The notes under the pieces: model-generated
Databases searched by the model: none
Told to the model about the DNA's origin: nothing
What the model saw: the letters and a program-made list of their open reading frames with translations, nothing else
Translations under genes and position numbers: made by a program
Origin: Augochlora pura
Taxonomy: Eukaryota > Arthropoda > Insecta > Hymenoptera > Halictidae
DNA length: 64,000 bases
Direction: 5' to 3'
NCBI RefSeq assembly: GCF_028453695.1
Contig: NC_135778.1
Span: forward strand, 38,645,985 to 38,709,984
Part shown: one piece after another, positions 49,024 to 61,174 of the stretch
Layout: each line of letters begins with the position of its first letter
Numbering within the stretch: the stretch's first letter is position 1

Positions 49024-50092
49024 CATGAAAAGATTGTTATTAGTATTCTTATAATTATTGTAAGTATCGTTTATATGAATATTTTACAAATTATGTGTTA
49101 TGTATATCTTTCTTACATATTTTAATCTCACGTCCGCAAAAACACGGCGCATTAACCCACCATGTAACCGCCGCATAACCTGACAGAACCCCGCACGTTC
49201 CCGGAGAAGCGTGCACAAAAGGGCAAGATAAAAAAAGTAGCCGGGAGAGAATCGGTAAATTGAAAACAATACGAGCCGGTCGAAGGCCGAGCAGAGTCTG
49301 ACGAGCTTGTCACTAAATATCAAACGGTCGTTGTCACAGGATCGACGCGACGCGGCGCAAGTAACGGATAGGTACAAGGGGGAGCGGGGGAGAGGAGGGA
49401 GCCGCGCCGCAAAACCGATCTCTCCGATTTCCATGCAAACTGGGAACAAAGCCGAGCTTTGACGTCGAAAACCGGGGCAGGGGTAAAAGTCGCGGACGGA
49501 AAAGCGGAATGTTCCTCTGGGCACAGCTGATAAACACTGTTCGCGGCGCTTGAATAAATCGCGCCCGGAACGGAGCTTTTTACGGTCACCAATCGTTTAA
49601 CCCCGTTGAAAGAGTACCGAGCTACTCGAGGATTTTCTCAAGGTGAATTTCGTCCGGGTTCGAATTCGTGTCAGCGAGCACGGTAGAGAGAAAGAGAGAG
49701 GAGGAGTGAGATCTGCAACCGGAAGCATTTCGGCGGGGCCGCTGAGGCGAAAAATCAAGGTGGTTCCGGGAGTGGAGGCGTGATTGGTTCAATCGTGTCT
49801 CGAGACCAGGGCGAACGTGACCCGTCCCGGCCGAACGAAGTTATCAGAAGTTTGCTTAACCTAATAACTTGTACCTGGAGGCCCCCCGGCCGGCTGGTCT
49901 CTGCGAACGGATCTTAACGAAATTTCGGACGATCGCCGCGTGATCGGGGAACGCCGCCTCGCCTCTCTCCGTCCACACCCGTGGTGATGGAACGTCCAAT
50001 CTGATCGCCGAAGACATCGCCGTGAAAGAAGAAGTTACACCGGCGGCTAAAATGGCGGATGCCGTTAACTTTAATCCAGGTGCATCTGCTTC
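49024..50092. other. CpG-rich spacer segment, no gene recognised
   Basis: Frames of up to 146 codons overlap on the minus strand without a recognisable domain. A GA run lies at about 49,686-49,708. No gene is called. Confidence 0.45.
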
Positions 50093-50716
50093 TTAACACT
50101 TTGCGCTCGACTGGTGACTGTGAGGCACCATAAAATTGTCTCTAAATAATCTCTGTACCAACAAAATTTGTATTTAAACAATTTTTAAGGTTATGTAGTG
50201 TTGATGCGAATGACAAAAATCAATTACGTATGCATAAAATGCACTTTGCTGTATAAAATAAAATTTAGATTTCGCAGTTTTCCGGCATTTTTCCACCTCT
50301 AGCGGCTTTCTAAAATTTTGAAGAAAAATATGGCTTATTTTGGACATCGAGCCGCGTGTTATAGAATTTTTTCAGATTTTTTAGGTGCAAGCTGTGATTA
50401 TCAAAAATCGAAAACCGAAAAGAAAAACTGAATTCTATTCCCAATTTTAGGAAAAATTAGTCTTTTATAAATTACGCTACGTAAATTTTTTTGAAAGGAT
50501 CCATGGCCTGGATTCGTATTTTTAGAATATTTTATTGTCAATTCAATTTCTTCCGTCATAATTTCGCTATTATGGTCTTCAGAGTCCAAATCATCGTTTT
50601 CTTGTGTAACAAGTGTATTATACGTATAGGAAGAGTATTACGGGATCATAGGCTCACGCTAGATTGCAAGGAGCCGGCTCCCATTCGATTCATGGACTTG
50701 GATATATCAACCTAAA
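50093..50716 (-). mobile_element. Family A TTAA terminus with a possible transposase-like acidic remnant
   Basis: The end TTAACACTTTGCGCTCGACT is followed by GGTGACTGTGAGGCACCAT. Further right the minus strand encodes an acidic segment (NDDLDSEDHNSEIMTEEIEL; open to about 50,630, internal Met at 50,589), then a Lys-rich stretch, ending at 50,401. Acidic N-terminal leaders are common in piggyBac-type transposases, so this could be a remnant of an internally deleted autonomous copy. No catalytic domain is present, and the right-hand terminus was not found. Confidence 0.3.
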
Positions 50717-51346
50717 CGATGTTGAATCTACGGATAATATCGTCGAGACTATTCATCTATGGACTTGTACATGCGGAGCTTCATGCGATTAACTGAAATG
50801 CTAACGTCAATAGAGATCCACCGTATGGAATTATACTTGCGATGCGCGACGCGAACCGAATACCGAGCGACGGGACGAAAAATCGAGGATCCTTGAAATT
50901 CTACAAGAATCACTGCCAACATTACCGCAACGCAAAAATATAAAATTTAATAATAATCTCTTGAATTTAATATGATTTTAATATGTCGATGGATTCGTTC
51001 AAAAATTCAGAAAAGAAAGTAAAATTATACAATTCAAATTATATTATATAATTTTTTAAATATTAATATAAAGTTATATGCAAACGGGGTAATTTAATTT
51101 AACAATACGCACGCGCAATGGAGAGTATATTGACGATTTTTCGAATGGAATAACTTTTACAAAATTCCAACAAATGTCTCGAAATATTGTCAATATGATA
51201 GAACAAGTTATTCACCAAACAAGGTTGAAATAAATTTTTTAAAAATTGCGAAAAAAAAAAATTGTTACCTCAATTTTTTTATCTGAATCTGGAATGAAAA
51301 TGTAAACGTTTTGCACGTCTCTGTAATTTGTACACATGTTGAATAA
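50717..51346. other. Non-coding AT-rich spacer segment
   Basis: AT-rich with no recognisable coding or repeat family. Confidence 0.45.
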
Positions 51347-51380
51347 TATTAGGTTGGTGCATATGAAATGTCGGATTTTT
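51347..51380 (+). mobile_element. Mariner-type terminal inverted repeat (solo end)
   Basis: TA followed by TTAGGTTGGTGCATATGAAA. The TTAGGTTGG start and flanking TA are typical of insect mariner (IS630/Tc1/mariner) ends. No transposase frame or second terminus was seen nearby, so this is probably a relic. The identification rests on the terminal motif alone. Confidence 0.6.
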
Positions 51381-54300
51381 AAGTGAGTATATAAAACCGT
51401 ATATCTTTTTTCAAAAGTCAATAAGATATGGAGGAGGGTTGTTGTTGGTTGATATTTACGAGGGGCGCACGGAGGAGAGCTTCGTTCCAAGTAATTTGTA
51501 TTTGGAAGGTTACTTGCGCCTCTCTCTCTCTCTCTCCTTTCGTTCTTTTAATCGTTGAACAGCGACGGCCGAGGACGAGCCACGGGCAAATTATACGCCA
51601 GCGCGAGCGTAACAGGGGGAAACGAATTTTCAAAATGTTTCCGCGGAAATCTGTCGGTTGACGATGAAAGCCATTATGCTTCTCCGCCGCGCGTATACAC
51701 GCCACTTTTTACCCTCATTAATTAGTGTGGCCGACTCGGCAGCGTAGATTGGGTCGGGTAAATGTAATTGTCGGAGAAGAATAGGTAATAAAAATCTCTG
51801 AAACGCGGGTATTTCCTCTTCTACGAACATTGCCGTCGTTTCGAATTATGGCAAAAATCACCCTGGCGATTTTCGATAACATTGAATAGGAGAATAGGGT
51901 TGCGGAAACGATTTATGCGAGGAGACTAATCGCTGTGTTCTTAGTTCGTTTCTTCATAATTATTAATATTCATAAATTTGTTATTTTAAGCAAAAAAATT
52001 GTTGATTGGGAAGTCGATTGTTCAGTGGTTTATTTTCCCCGATGATACCATACGAACGTTTACTTTCGTCAAGGAAGGGGAAGACAAATATCATTTCTTA
52101 TTTTGTTTTACGCGCATACAACGAGTCCGATAAACGCTTAAATCGTTTGCAAATTAATTGACAAATATGTACGCGCGTAATTCACATCCGCAGTTGAAAA
52201 CTGCGCGGTCTGGAAATATATGGCCGCGTTAAATCGTTCACTGAAATTTATGTGACGTCTCGCGGAAAATTTGAAAAAAAAAATCAATATTTCACGCGGT
52301 CCGCTTCGACGATCGCGACGCGTCGCGAAAAGTTATAATGCGTAGGCGACTACGACAAAATGATGTAAGACTTTAATTTTTATTTTATTTTTATTTTACT
52401 GTAATTTTCTTTTCCTTTTATTGCAATTTTATTTTAATTTTAGTCGAAACATTATCATCCCCATTTTCTAATTAATTATTTCCCTTTACACGTAACAATA
52501 TTCATTAATACGTTAATACTAAGTACGTAATAATAATAACCATTAATACGTTATTAATAAATTCTCTATGAAGTCGATGCCATAACTATTGCTAGCTTAT
52601 TCACATAATTGAGCCGTCGCGACTAATAGTTTCGCTAAAAAAACACCGTTGTACATCCGCGCCGAAATATCCGCGAGTTTATTCTAATTAGCGTTACAGA
52701 TTTAATTGCGCCATGTTACGCTTGTCACGTGTACGCATCAATCAACCACCCCCTCCTACCCAATATTAATCGCGCAATAATACGCGCTAATTTGAATTTA
52801 CTGTTAATTAACGCCGGGGGTAACAGTCCCAGTTTACTATTCGCCGTAGATCAAACGTTTAGCGCTTATTAATTAAACGTTGCCACAATCGCGGCTTAGC
52901 TAGATATTTTGTAAATTGCGGCGGGATTACAGGGTGGCATGTTACACATTTGGTGTTACGCGTCTCCCCCACCACCCCCTACGTTCGCGCCGCGCTAAAC
53001 TGAATTTTTCTATTCGCGCGCGTCGGATCACAGGCTGGGGAGTTGACAATACAATTAATTACACTTTTCGACGATATACAGGGTGTTCAAATTTTCCGGT
53101 TGGATGGCGTCAGCGTGTTCGACCGGCGGAAAAATAAGAAAAATAGGTCACGCGACCATTGTGGTCCGGGAATTCGGTGACACCATATGTCACGCTGAAT
53201 ATTGTTCAGTGACGTACTTTTTCTGCTTTTGTTTATGGCGTGTTCTTTTGTGAACGGAAATTCATATTTTTAGCGACGTCTGTGGAACGGAGATATTAAT
53301 ATTTTAATATTAAATTATTACATGCAGATGTTAATATTTTAATATTATATTATTAGATATAGATAATAATATTTTATCATTAAATTATTAGATATAGATA
53401 TTAATATTTTAATATTAAAATAATATTTTATTATTGAAATATTATTATTTTATTATTGAAATATTAATATTTTATTATTGAAATATTAATATCTCCGTAT
53501 GTCGTATTAAAAGCTATCAATCTATTTTCCTTTATAAAACATTATTTAGAAAACATTGACCTAAAAATTACGTATTCCGTAAATGACAATAAAGATATTC
53601 TATAAACGAAACTATAAAAATGATTTTCAACGTGACCGACTCCATATAAAAGCTTTCATAACCTCGAAAAATTCGCCATAAATACGCGATCGAGATCAGC
53701 AAATACGTCGGACAATTTTTGTCAGCTCGGCGACAAATTGCGCAGCGGGCTCTCACCAAAAACATTTCCGTAACATTCGACGTTTGTAACTCGTCCACCC
53801 CTCCCGATCATCAGGTTGTCGACTGGCAAACACGCGAGATACGGTTCCCCCTCCTTCCGCGCGTGTACACGCGGAACGAAAGTCTGTCAGAATCGGAGGT
53901 TTCATCAATTCACGCGGCGATCAGATAAAATCGCGCGTCAGTCGTCGACGGAGCCAAACGCATTGAGCGGGGATTACAGGTCCGCGGCATCGATTCATAA
54001 TTTTCGTAGGTCCGTAAACGTCGGCCATTAAGCAGAGGGGAGGGAGGGGAGACTCCTCGGCGGCGGTGAATCGTCAAATATACTTCTGCGATATTCGGAC
54101 GCGCGAATATGTAATCAGCCGACGGGGCCACGGGCGTTTAGAATTACCGGCGCATTGAAATGCTGGCCACGTTCTCACGCGCGCGCGCGCGCGGACCGCG
54201 GGGGGTCCGTGTATAAGAACGCTTCTGAAAAGGCGGGATGGCCCGTGAAGTGTGAGTTTGCCCTCGGTGAGAGGGGGCGTGGTGTTCTCTCGCGGCCCGG

Positions 54301-55870
54301 GAACGTTTTCATTCCTGCTTTTCTCGAACGAGAGGCTCCGCTCTACCCTAACGAGGATAGAAAATTTCCGTGGAGAACTCTCTCGCCGGGGCTATCTCGA
54401 TGGTCCCGTAACTTCGCCAAAGCCGCTGGGAAGACGCGAAAATGGGCGCGCGTGATCGATATTACAGATTTCTACGCGTACAGTTTTCGAAGAACTTTAG
54501 AACAATTACGGCAGTCATGGTGCTGCGACTTGGTCTATGTTCTATTGTCGATGATCTTCCGTTACTTGTTGTTCGGATGACGAGGTTGGGAAATGGTACC
54601 TTATGTTTTAAACAGTTTATTCCAACTCCACGCGACAATGAAGTTAACGTTTATCAATGGAATTTATTGCAATTTGAACGTAACACAATATGTATATGCC
54701 TGTCAATCATTTTTATTAAATCGAAAGAAAGTTTGAATCACCTGTCGTCGAAATCTGAGTATTACAAATTTTTCTTCCGTTCCCTTGTATTTCGAATTAG
54801 CCTCGCGCGCTCGAGCACCGAGTTAGCGTACGATTTTAAGTGACGCCCAACAGAGAATTTACAATTCCAGAGGGTTTGAGGTTCTCCGACTCTCTAGCGC
54901 TCCGAGGTTCCGCTGCTCCAAGGTTCTCGTTATGCGGCGGTGCATCAACAACTTCCTAAGACGAGCCAGGAATTACTATATATATATATGTATATATATA
55001 TGTACAGAGAATTCTCGGCAACTGTCACATCTTCATCGTTCATATAGTACCTTCTTGTGGATTGCTCTCTATTTCTTGCGCGCTTATTGTTAGCGAGTCG
55101 TTGTCGAAGCCGCGTCTCTGCTCCTTTTGGAACAAAATCGCCTTTCGCAAGAAGCAACGCATTGAAAAGCTACTTTTTACTGTAATCGATGATACACGAA
55201 TTTCTGCGATTTTTAGAACGACATTTGCATTTTTCATAGGCGCTCCCAGTGTTACGAACGCATTTCTAAGCGCCTATTGGCGGTCACGGGGTTGAATACG
55301 CGAGGTCCAAAGAAATTGACGTTTAGAGGGCTGCCCACAGTTTTGCACGTGTCCGAAGAAGTCGCGGGGAAGAAGAGCGGCGAGAGGGATTCGCGAAATG
55401 CCAGTTAACCGCGCGGAAACCCGTGTCGCGCCGACTCCGTTAAGAGGCTTTGCGCAACAAAGCTGTTTTCTATTTCGTGGCCGGGTCTGTTAAACGCAAT
55501 GTTTTTCCACGGACGAGATTACTATGCCCTCGGAAATCCTTCTAATGGTTTCTCGAACGAGATCGTCCGCGCGGACGGAATCCGACGCGGCTATAGCGCG
55601 AACGAGTTCCCTCGCAATCGTAAACCCCGATTGACTGTAGCATTTGTTCCTCTTATCGATTATGTACTATACACGTTCTTATATTCTTCACCATGAAGAT
55701 TTTTCGCCACGAAAATCATTTTCACGCAATGATAGTTTAAATTATTACCAGAATCGTGCTTTACATATATTATAGATAAAATAGGTAAAAGACGAACGAA
55801 ACGTTTTTTCATATTAAATTCAAACAGATAAATTTTTAACAAGTTTTAAATATAATAAACTTTAATAAGT
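51381..55870. other. Rest of the unique spacer, no gene seen
   Basis: Contains a CT run at about 51,519-51,540, a CAGGGTGTTCAAA motif at 53,079-53,091, AT-rich repeats of 'attaatattttaatatta' at about 53,290-53,500, a (CG)n run at about 54,178-54,194 and an AT/TATG run at about 54,976-55,003. Open frames up to 141 codons in CpG-rich parts (54,155-54,840) have no recognisable domain. Confidence 0.5.
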
Positions 55871-55871
55871 A

Positions 55872-56377
55872 TTAACCCCTTCCCGTACTTTAGCGATTCT
55901 GACTCGCGATAAAGATTTTTGCCCAAACATGAATATCGCGAGTCAGTCTTGCGAACAGTTACTTGGGCCAAACATAAACATCGCGAGCCTGAGTCGCGAA
56001 CACATACTTGGGCCAAACGTAAACATAACAAGCCGAGCTCGCGGACTGATTTTTTGCCCGTTACGCTCGTGACTGAATGTTAGTTCCTCTCAGTACCTCG
56101 GAACAGTTAGTCACGATTCTTGTCGTTGCTGTTACGAAGCAGTTCGATTATTAAAATTTAAGAAACCCCTTCAAAATGCAAGGTACAAAAGTGTGTAGTG
56201 AAGGCCGTGATATTTTAGTATCGCGTAAAATTGACTATATCACAGGTATTGCGGACATCTACATTTCGGATCGTATTGCGACTGTTTATAAACATCAGTC
56301 TGGTCTGTTTAGCGCGCGTTGATGCGGACCGCTCGGGCCCGAGTTTCGTCCAGCTAAATGGCACGGGAAGGGGTTAA
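55872..56377 (-). mobile_element. Family B TTAA element at the inner end of the right arm, 506 bp
   Basis: Mirror copy of 47,699-48,221, with TTAA at 55,872-55,875 and 56,374-56,377. It differs by three instead of four 45-bp units and by a 28-bp insertion containing GCGCGCGTTGATGCGGACCG. Confidence 0.85.
55890..56024. repeat. 45-bp tandem array, 3 units (right arm)
   Basis: Reverse-oriented counterpart of the four-unit array at 48,024-48,203. Dyads are more decayed here (GCGAGTCAGTCTTGCG, GCGAGCCTGAGTCGCG). Confidence 0.9.
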
Positions 56378-57383
56378 CATCGGTATAAATGAACCATTCT
56401 GCCGATAAAATTAACATAAAAACTAACCTAAAATTAACCTTTCCTATAATACAGTCTATAATATACAAACGACGAATTTCCGTCATCTGGCCTTTGCTAA
56501 TTGTTTCCGAAACGAGTTCTCGTCGCGCGAACGAATATATGTTAAAATCGAGAGGTACATCGATCTATACAATTAGCAAAAAATGATTTCGCTTCGGCTC
56601 TCGTGCGTGATATTGCTTTAGCCGTTGAAAGTAACGTGAAAGAGGATCGGGGATACGATAGATGTTTGTCGAAGAAAGAATCGCCCGAAACTCCCGGTCT
56701 CTCTTGCGACTCGATACGGATTTGTCGGCGGGATTACGATTAATTTAAATAATCCTCGGCTTCTACGGCTTCATGGAGTCCGCGCGGATACACCGGCCGA
56801 CCGTCGGCCGGGATTTACGATTCGATACTAGCAAATATATATATGTATATATAGTGCCGGTACCGCTGCTCCGTTCTCCACTATTATATAAACAAGCGCA
56901 ATATCTATTACGCCCAACGCGGCCCGGTAATATCGTTTCTCAATGTTGTGTTTGAGTTACACGGATTACGGGCGAACCGAATAGAAGCCTTTGGAGACTC
57001 TGTCGCGAAGTTCGAAACACTGGGCGATTTTTCTTGACGCCGCGCACCGATTAACCCTTCACATGTTTATTTACGCTTACAGACTCCCTGACGACATCTT
57101 CGTCGATAAGATCGCGATAGACAACAATTTGTTGTTTCTATTTAATTTTTGATTTCCAAGGTCATTCCAAGGTCATATAATAAGTTACACGATGCAATAA
57201 AAAAAAATTATACAATTATAAGCAAAAGAACATCGACGGCCTTGAAAACTTCGAAAAAAATCACCTTAGAAAAAGATTGTTTTTTTTGCAGTATGATAGC
57301 TTTTACCAAACCATTGAAATAGCAAAAGAAATTTGTTATTTACCTCCGTAATTAGAGGAGATATTTAGGTGGCCGTACTTAGG

Positions 57384-57400
57384 TGGACCACCCTGTATAT
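57384..57400 (-). repeat. CAGGGTGG terminus motif, mirror copy
   Basis: GGTGGACCACCCTGTATAT, the reverse complement of the motif at 46,676-46,692. Confidence 0.5.
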
Positions 57401-60400
57401 ATGTATACTCTCCTAAACCGAAAGTGGGACGATTTATGTTAACTTCTCATCGAACACTTTGAATAACGAAAACTATTCTTTCCAATACTTTTCACGGCGG
57501 ATTTCGCGGGCAACGCCGAAATAATTCGGATATTGATCGGGAGACCGCGAACACGCGCGGCGCGAGGAAAGGACATTTATCGGGGTCGAACACTTGTTTA
57601 GCATATACCAGGCCGGCCCGTCATTATCATAATGTATTCAGGGGCAACAATGATCCATCCGTTTCTGCAAAGCGCGCGCATATAAATAGTCATCCCGCCC
57701 TCCGGTTGGATACCGAATGCGCCGGCACGTTAATCGTTAATGTAACGAACAGCGTGCCGACAGTCTCGTAATTTTAGTTATTCGTCATCGAAGCATTCGT
57801 ATTCGGCTATATCCGCGTTCAACAATCAAGCCGGCGAGCAAATACGTCAACGGCGACCGTCATTATCGCGGTTTCTAATCGCACTTGTTTCCACCCGGGA
57901 TACGCCGTCTCCCGCTTTAATCACCCCGGAATTCGTTCGTTGGCTGGACGTCGATCCTGTTAACGATCGTCGACGAAAGTGACGTCTAATCGTTAGAAAA
58001 CTGGATCTATTTCCTGCTTTTTCCTTATTTGACATTCAATCGAAGCCATAGAAATGATATGGTTTATATAAAAACAACGTAACTTCATAAAAATCATATA
58101 TTTTTCAGAGATAGTTATAATTATACCATCTTTGGTTAAAATGATCTCCGTTTATTAAAAATTAGAATTTACGCAGAATTAAAAGAATCTTTAATTTAAA
58201 AAGAATTTTTAATTATTTTCTATTTTATATATTTGATAATTGTTCGCGAAACAATTTCTGTCATGCGAACATGTGTTAATGATCGTTCTTAAAGTATAAC
58301 ATTCTTTCAAATGCCACTTAATTATTTAAAAGTGAACAAGGATATTCGCTAGAGAACGTTCCATTAAACAACGCTAAATAGTCTCGTACTAAACTGTACA
58401 CCGCCGCGACAAAGTGAAGTATTTCGAACTGTCGTTGGAGAGTCTTGATCTTGTTTTTCATTGCTGTTGTAGAATTTTACGGCGGTTTGATATTCCCCCC
58501 AAGGGAAACTATCCCCCCTCACTCCCCCCTCCCCCACCCCCGCCCCCGTCTCTTCGAAAAATCTGCTTCCGCAGCCGTAATCACCGGTCCGCGTCTTTTG
58601 TTGCGCGAACTTTTCGAAGTGCTTTAATAATCCTGCTAATAGTGATGGGATAATAACCATTTTTCGCCCGACAAGTTGTTCTAACGAACCAAAGTTTCCC
58701 CTTTCATCCCCTGTATAGCCGGGCACAGCGAGCTGCAGTACATCCCGGGCAACAATTTTCGCGAGAACTAACGAATAATAAGTTGAACCGAATTTTCGCT
58801 CGATTTTATCGGGGAACACGGTGCATAAATAAATAACGAGGAAGTAAACAATTATCTTTCTAGGTTATAGCTTTGATTATAATAGACGTTTAAGTGGGAG
58901 AAGAGGGCTGGGATTGTTTATGAAAATGTTTATTTCTCGTATGGAAGATTCTTAGAAGATGGCGAGGATAACCTCAAATTTTTTTATGCGGCGACTGCGA
59001 ATAAAATATGCAATATTTAATTCTCTTGCGGACAATTTTAATGGGATATGGATGAATAATTATTATCAGTAAAAGTGTGAATATTAATAAATAAATGTGG
59101 TAAGGATGAAATAAACGAAAATTTATTTTTGAAATATAAGATTCTGTGAAGCTGCTTTAATGATAACCAAATATTATTCTTAAAAATAAACACTGCAAAT
59201 ATACTTCCCATACAAATAACTATTACTCCATAAATAATTAACTATTGCTAATAACAAAATTGAAGTTTCCCTTATCGATAACCATCGTGAGCAATTAAAA
59301 TAGTTTCCTTGACATAACCTCGACAATCATCATCGCCAACGAAATTGATATTTCCGTCCTCCATAATTATTATTAACAACAATATTACATATTTCCAATT
59401 ACAACTTACGCTTCAAATTTATTTATTAACACTTTAAATACGCATTCGAAGCGACCAAAATCTTTCCTTACGTGTTCTTTCACCAAAACAGCCGCTTTTA
59501 TTTCCTCCACTATAAATAACAATGGAATTGTTACGTTCCCATCGAATTCGTAAATTGATGGACACGGTCAAGTCGTGCCCCAAGTTTGACTTCACGAGCG
59601 CCGGGGCGAGCGGATATATTAGAGATAGCAGCGATGCAGCGTCGGACACGTCGTTGAACTTAATGAGACTGCTGTTTGTCTCGAGCGTGAGTTGTGGCCC
59701 TTGTGACTCGGCTCTCACGGCAAAAGCAATTAACGTACGACGAAAATAACTAAGTCGCTGCTAAGTTATTTGTGCGAGTTGCAAGACGGTGCGTTATCGC
59801 TTAAACAGTAACAGAACGGGAACAAACAATTAATGAGTCCGCTGTGAAACGGTTTTGTTGCTGTCGGTTTCAAGCTAACAATGAAACGGATTAGGCGTTG
59901 TCTGACCTATAATAATCGCGACCCTCTGTCCAGAATGTTAAGTATTCAGTTGTCACTAAGGAGAGACGTTTTTGAAATTTTTTAAACAAATTAAATTAAA
60001 TGTGAATTTTATTGGGTATTAATTGTACGATTTCTCGCAATTCGCAAACGCAACTTTCGATTCCTTCATTTGTTCCTTTTTTAAATATTTAGAAGCTAAT
60101 TTCGTATACAGTGCGAGTTTATTATTATTTCTATGATTTATGCAAGTTTAAAACTGTTTTAAACTTCGTAAAATTAAATCTTACGCGTCGTTGCGATCGG
60201 CAAGAACGACTCGCGCGTTCCTCACTATGGCGGGCCATAGGTAACCGAGTTTCACGGTCGTCGACGAAAGAGTTCGCGTTAATACGAGCAATTGTGTGCT
60301 AACCGGATATTACCAGGATCGCAAACAGTGTCGAGGATCGCGCGAGCGCGAGGTATTTAAAACAGAGGTTTACTGTGTATTAAGCAGAAGAGCTTAAAGT

Positions 60401-60711
60401 ACAAAGTTTACGAGGATCAAACAGAGAGAGAGAGAGGGAGAGAGAGTGAAGAAGGGGGGGGGGGGGCGGACAGAACGTGTACATAAATTCGACGCCGGGG
60501 GCATACATTTTCGGCGCTTAATTAAATCCATCCGTATTTGGACGTGGAAACGTTTAATAGTCACGCTGCTTTTCTCTCCTCTAATTACCTTCCTCTGGAA
60601 CGAATCCCTTAGTAATGGCCCGGGCGCAAAAAAATTTCACCGACCATAAATCCTACGCGAGCGATAAAAATGCACGGCGAAAAGAAGTCCTCGACCGTGG
60701 TACGTCGACGA

Positions 60712-60736
60712 GGGGGGGGGGGGGGGGGGGGGGGGG
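60712..60736. repeat. Poly-G tract of 25 (mirror of the poly-C at 43,341)
   Basis: Exactly the same length as the partner tract. The glycine-rich open frame across it is a by-product. Confidence 0.9.
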
Positions 60737-61044
60737 CGGAGGAGGGGGGGCGGGGGGAAACGAAGGAAAAACAGGATCCGTGGGGAAGGAACTGGGAAAG
60801 CTGTGGAACGCCAGGATTCGTGTAGATAAATAAAGAACGTAATTGATGCGACGTTTTGTCGCTTCTCTTCGCGTCGATTCGTCGGGATATCGGTCGGAAT
60901 CGTGTGTCACTTTTTTGACAAGATTCTCGAGTTTCGTAGTTCTGTAATTATGATCCTGTGAAGGATTTTCCATGGTATTAATTTGATAATTTTTAATCAA
61001 AATATCTTGGAAACTATACATTTTTGGGAAATGGTTAAATATCA

Positions 61045-61174
61045 AATTGTAGCTATTTTAAAATTGTAGCTATTTTAAAATTGCATCTATTTTAAAATTG
61101 TAGCTATTTTAATATTGCATCTATTTGAAAATTGTAGCTATTTTAAAATTGTGTCTGCTCTGAAAATGCTTTTA
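61045..61174. repeat. Mirror of the 18-bp AAAATAGCTAC tandem repeat
   Basis: Reads as TTTTAAAATTGTAGCTATTT and variants, the reverse complement of 42,903-43,032. Confidence 0.85.

Noticed and set aside
49656..49690. tRNA B-box-like string GGGTTCGAATTC
   Set aside because: No A box, acceptor stem or anticodon arm could be matched around it. A similar string at 7,670 also fails.
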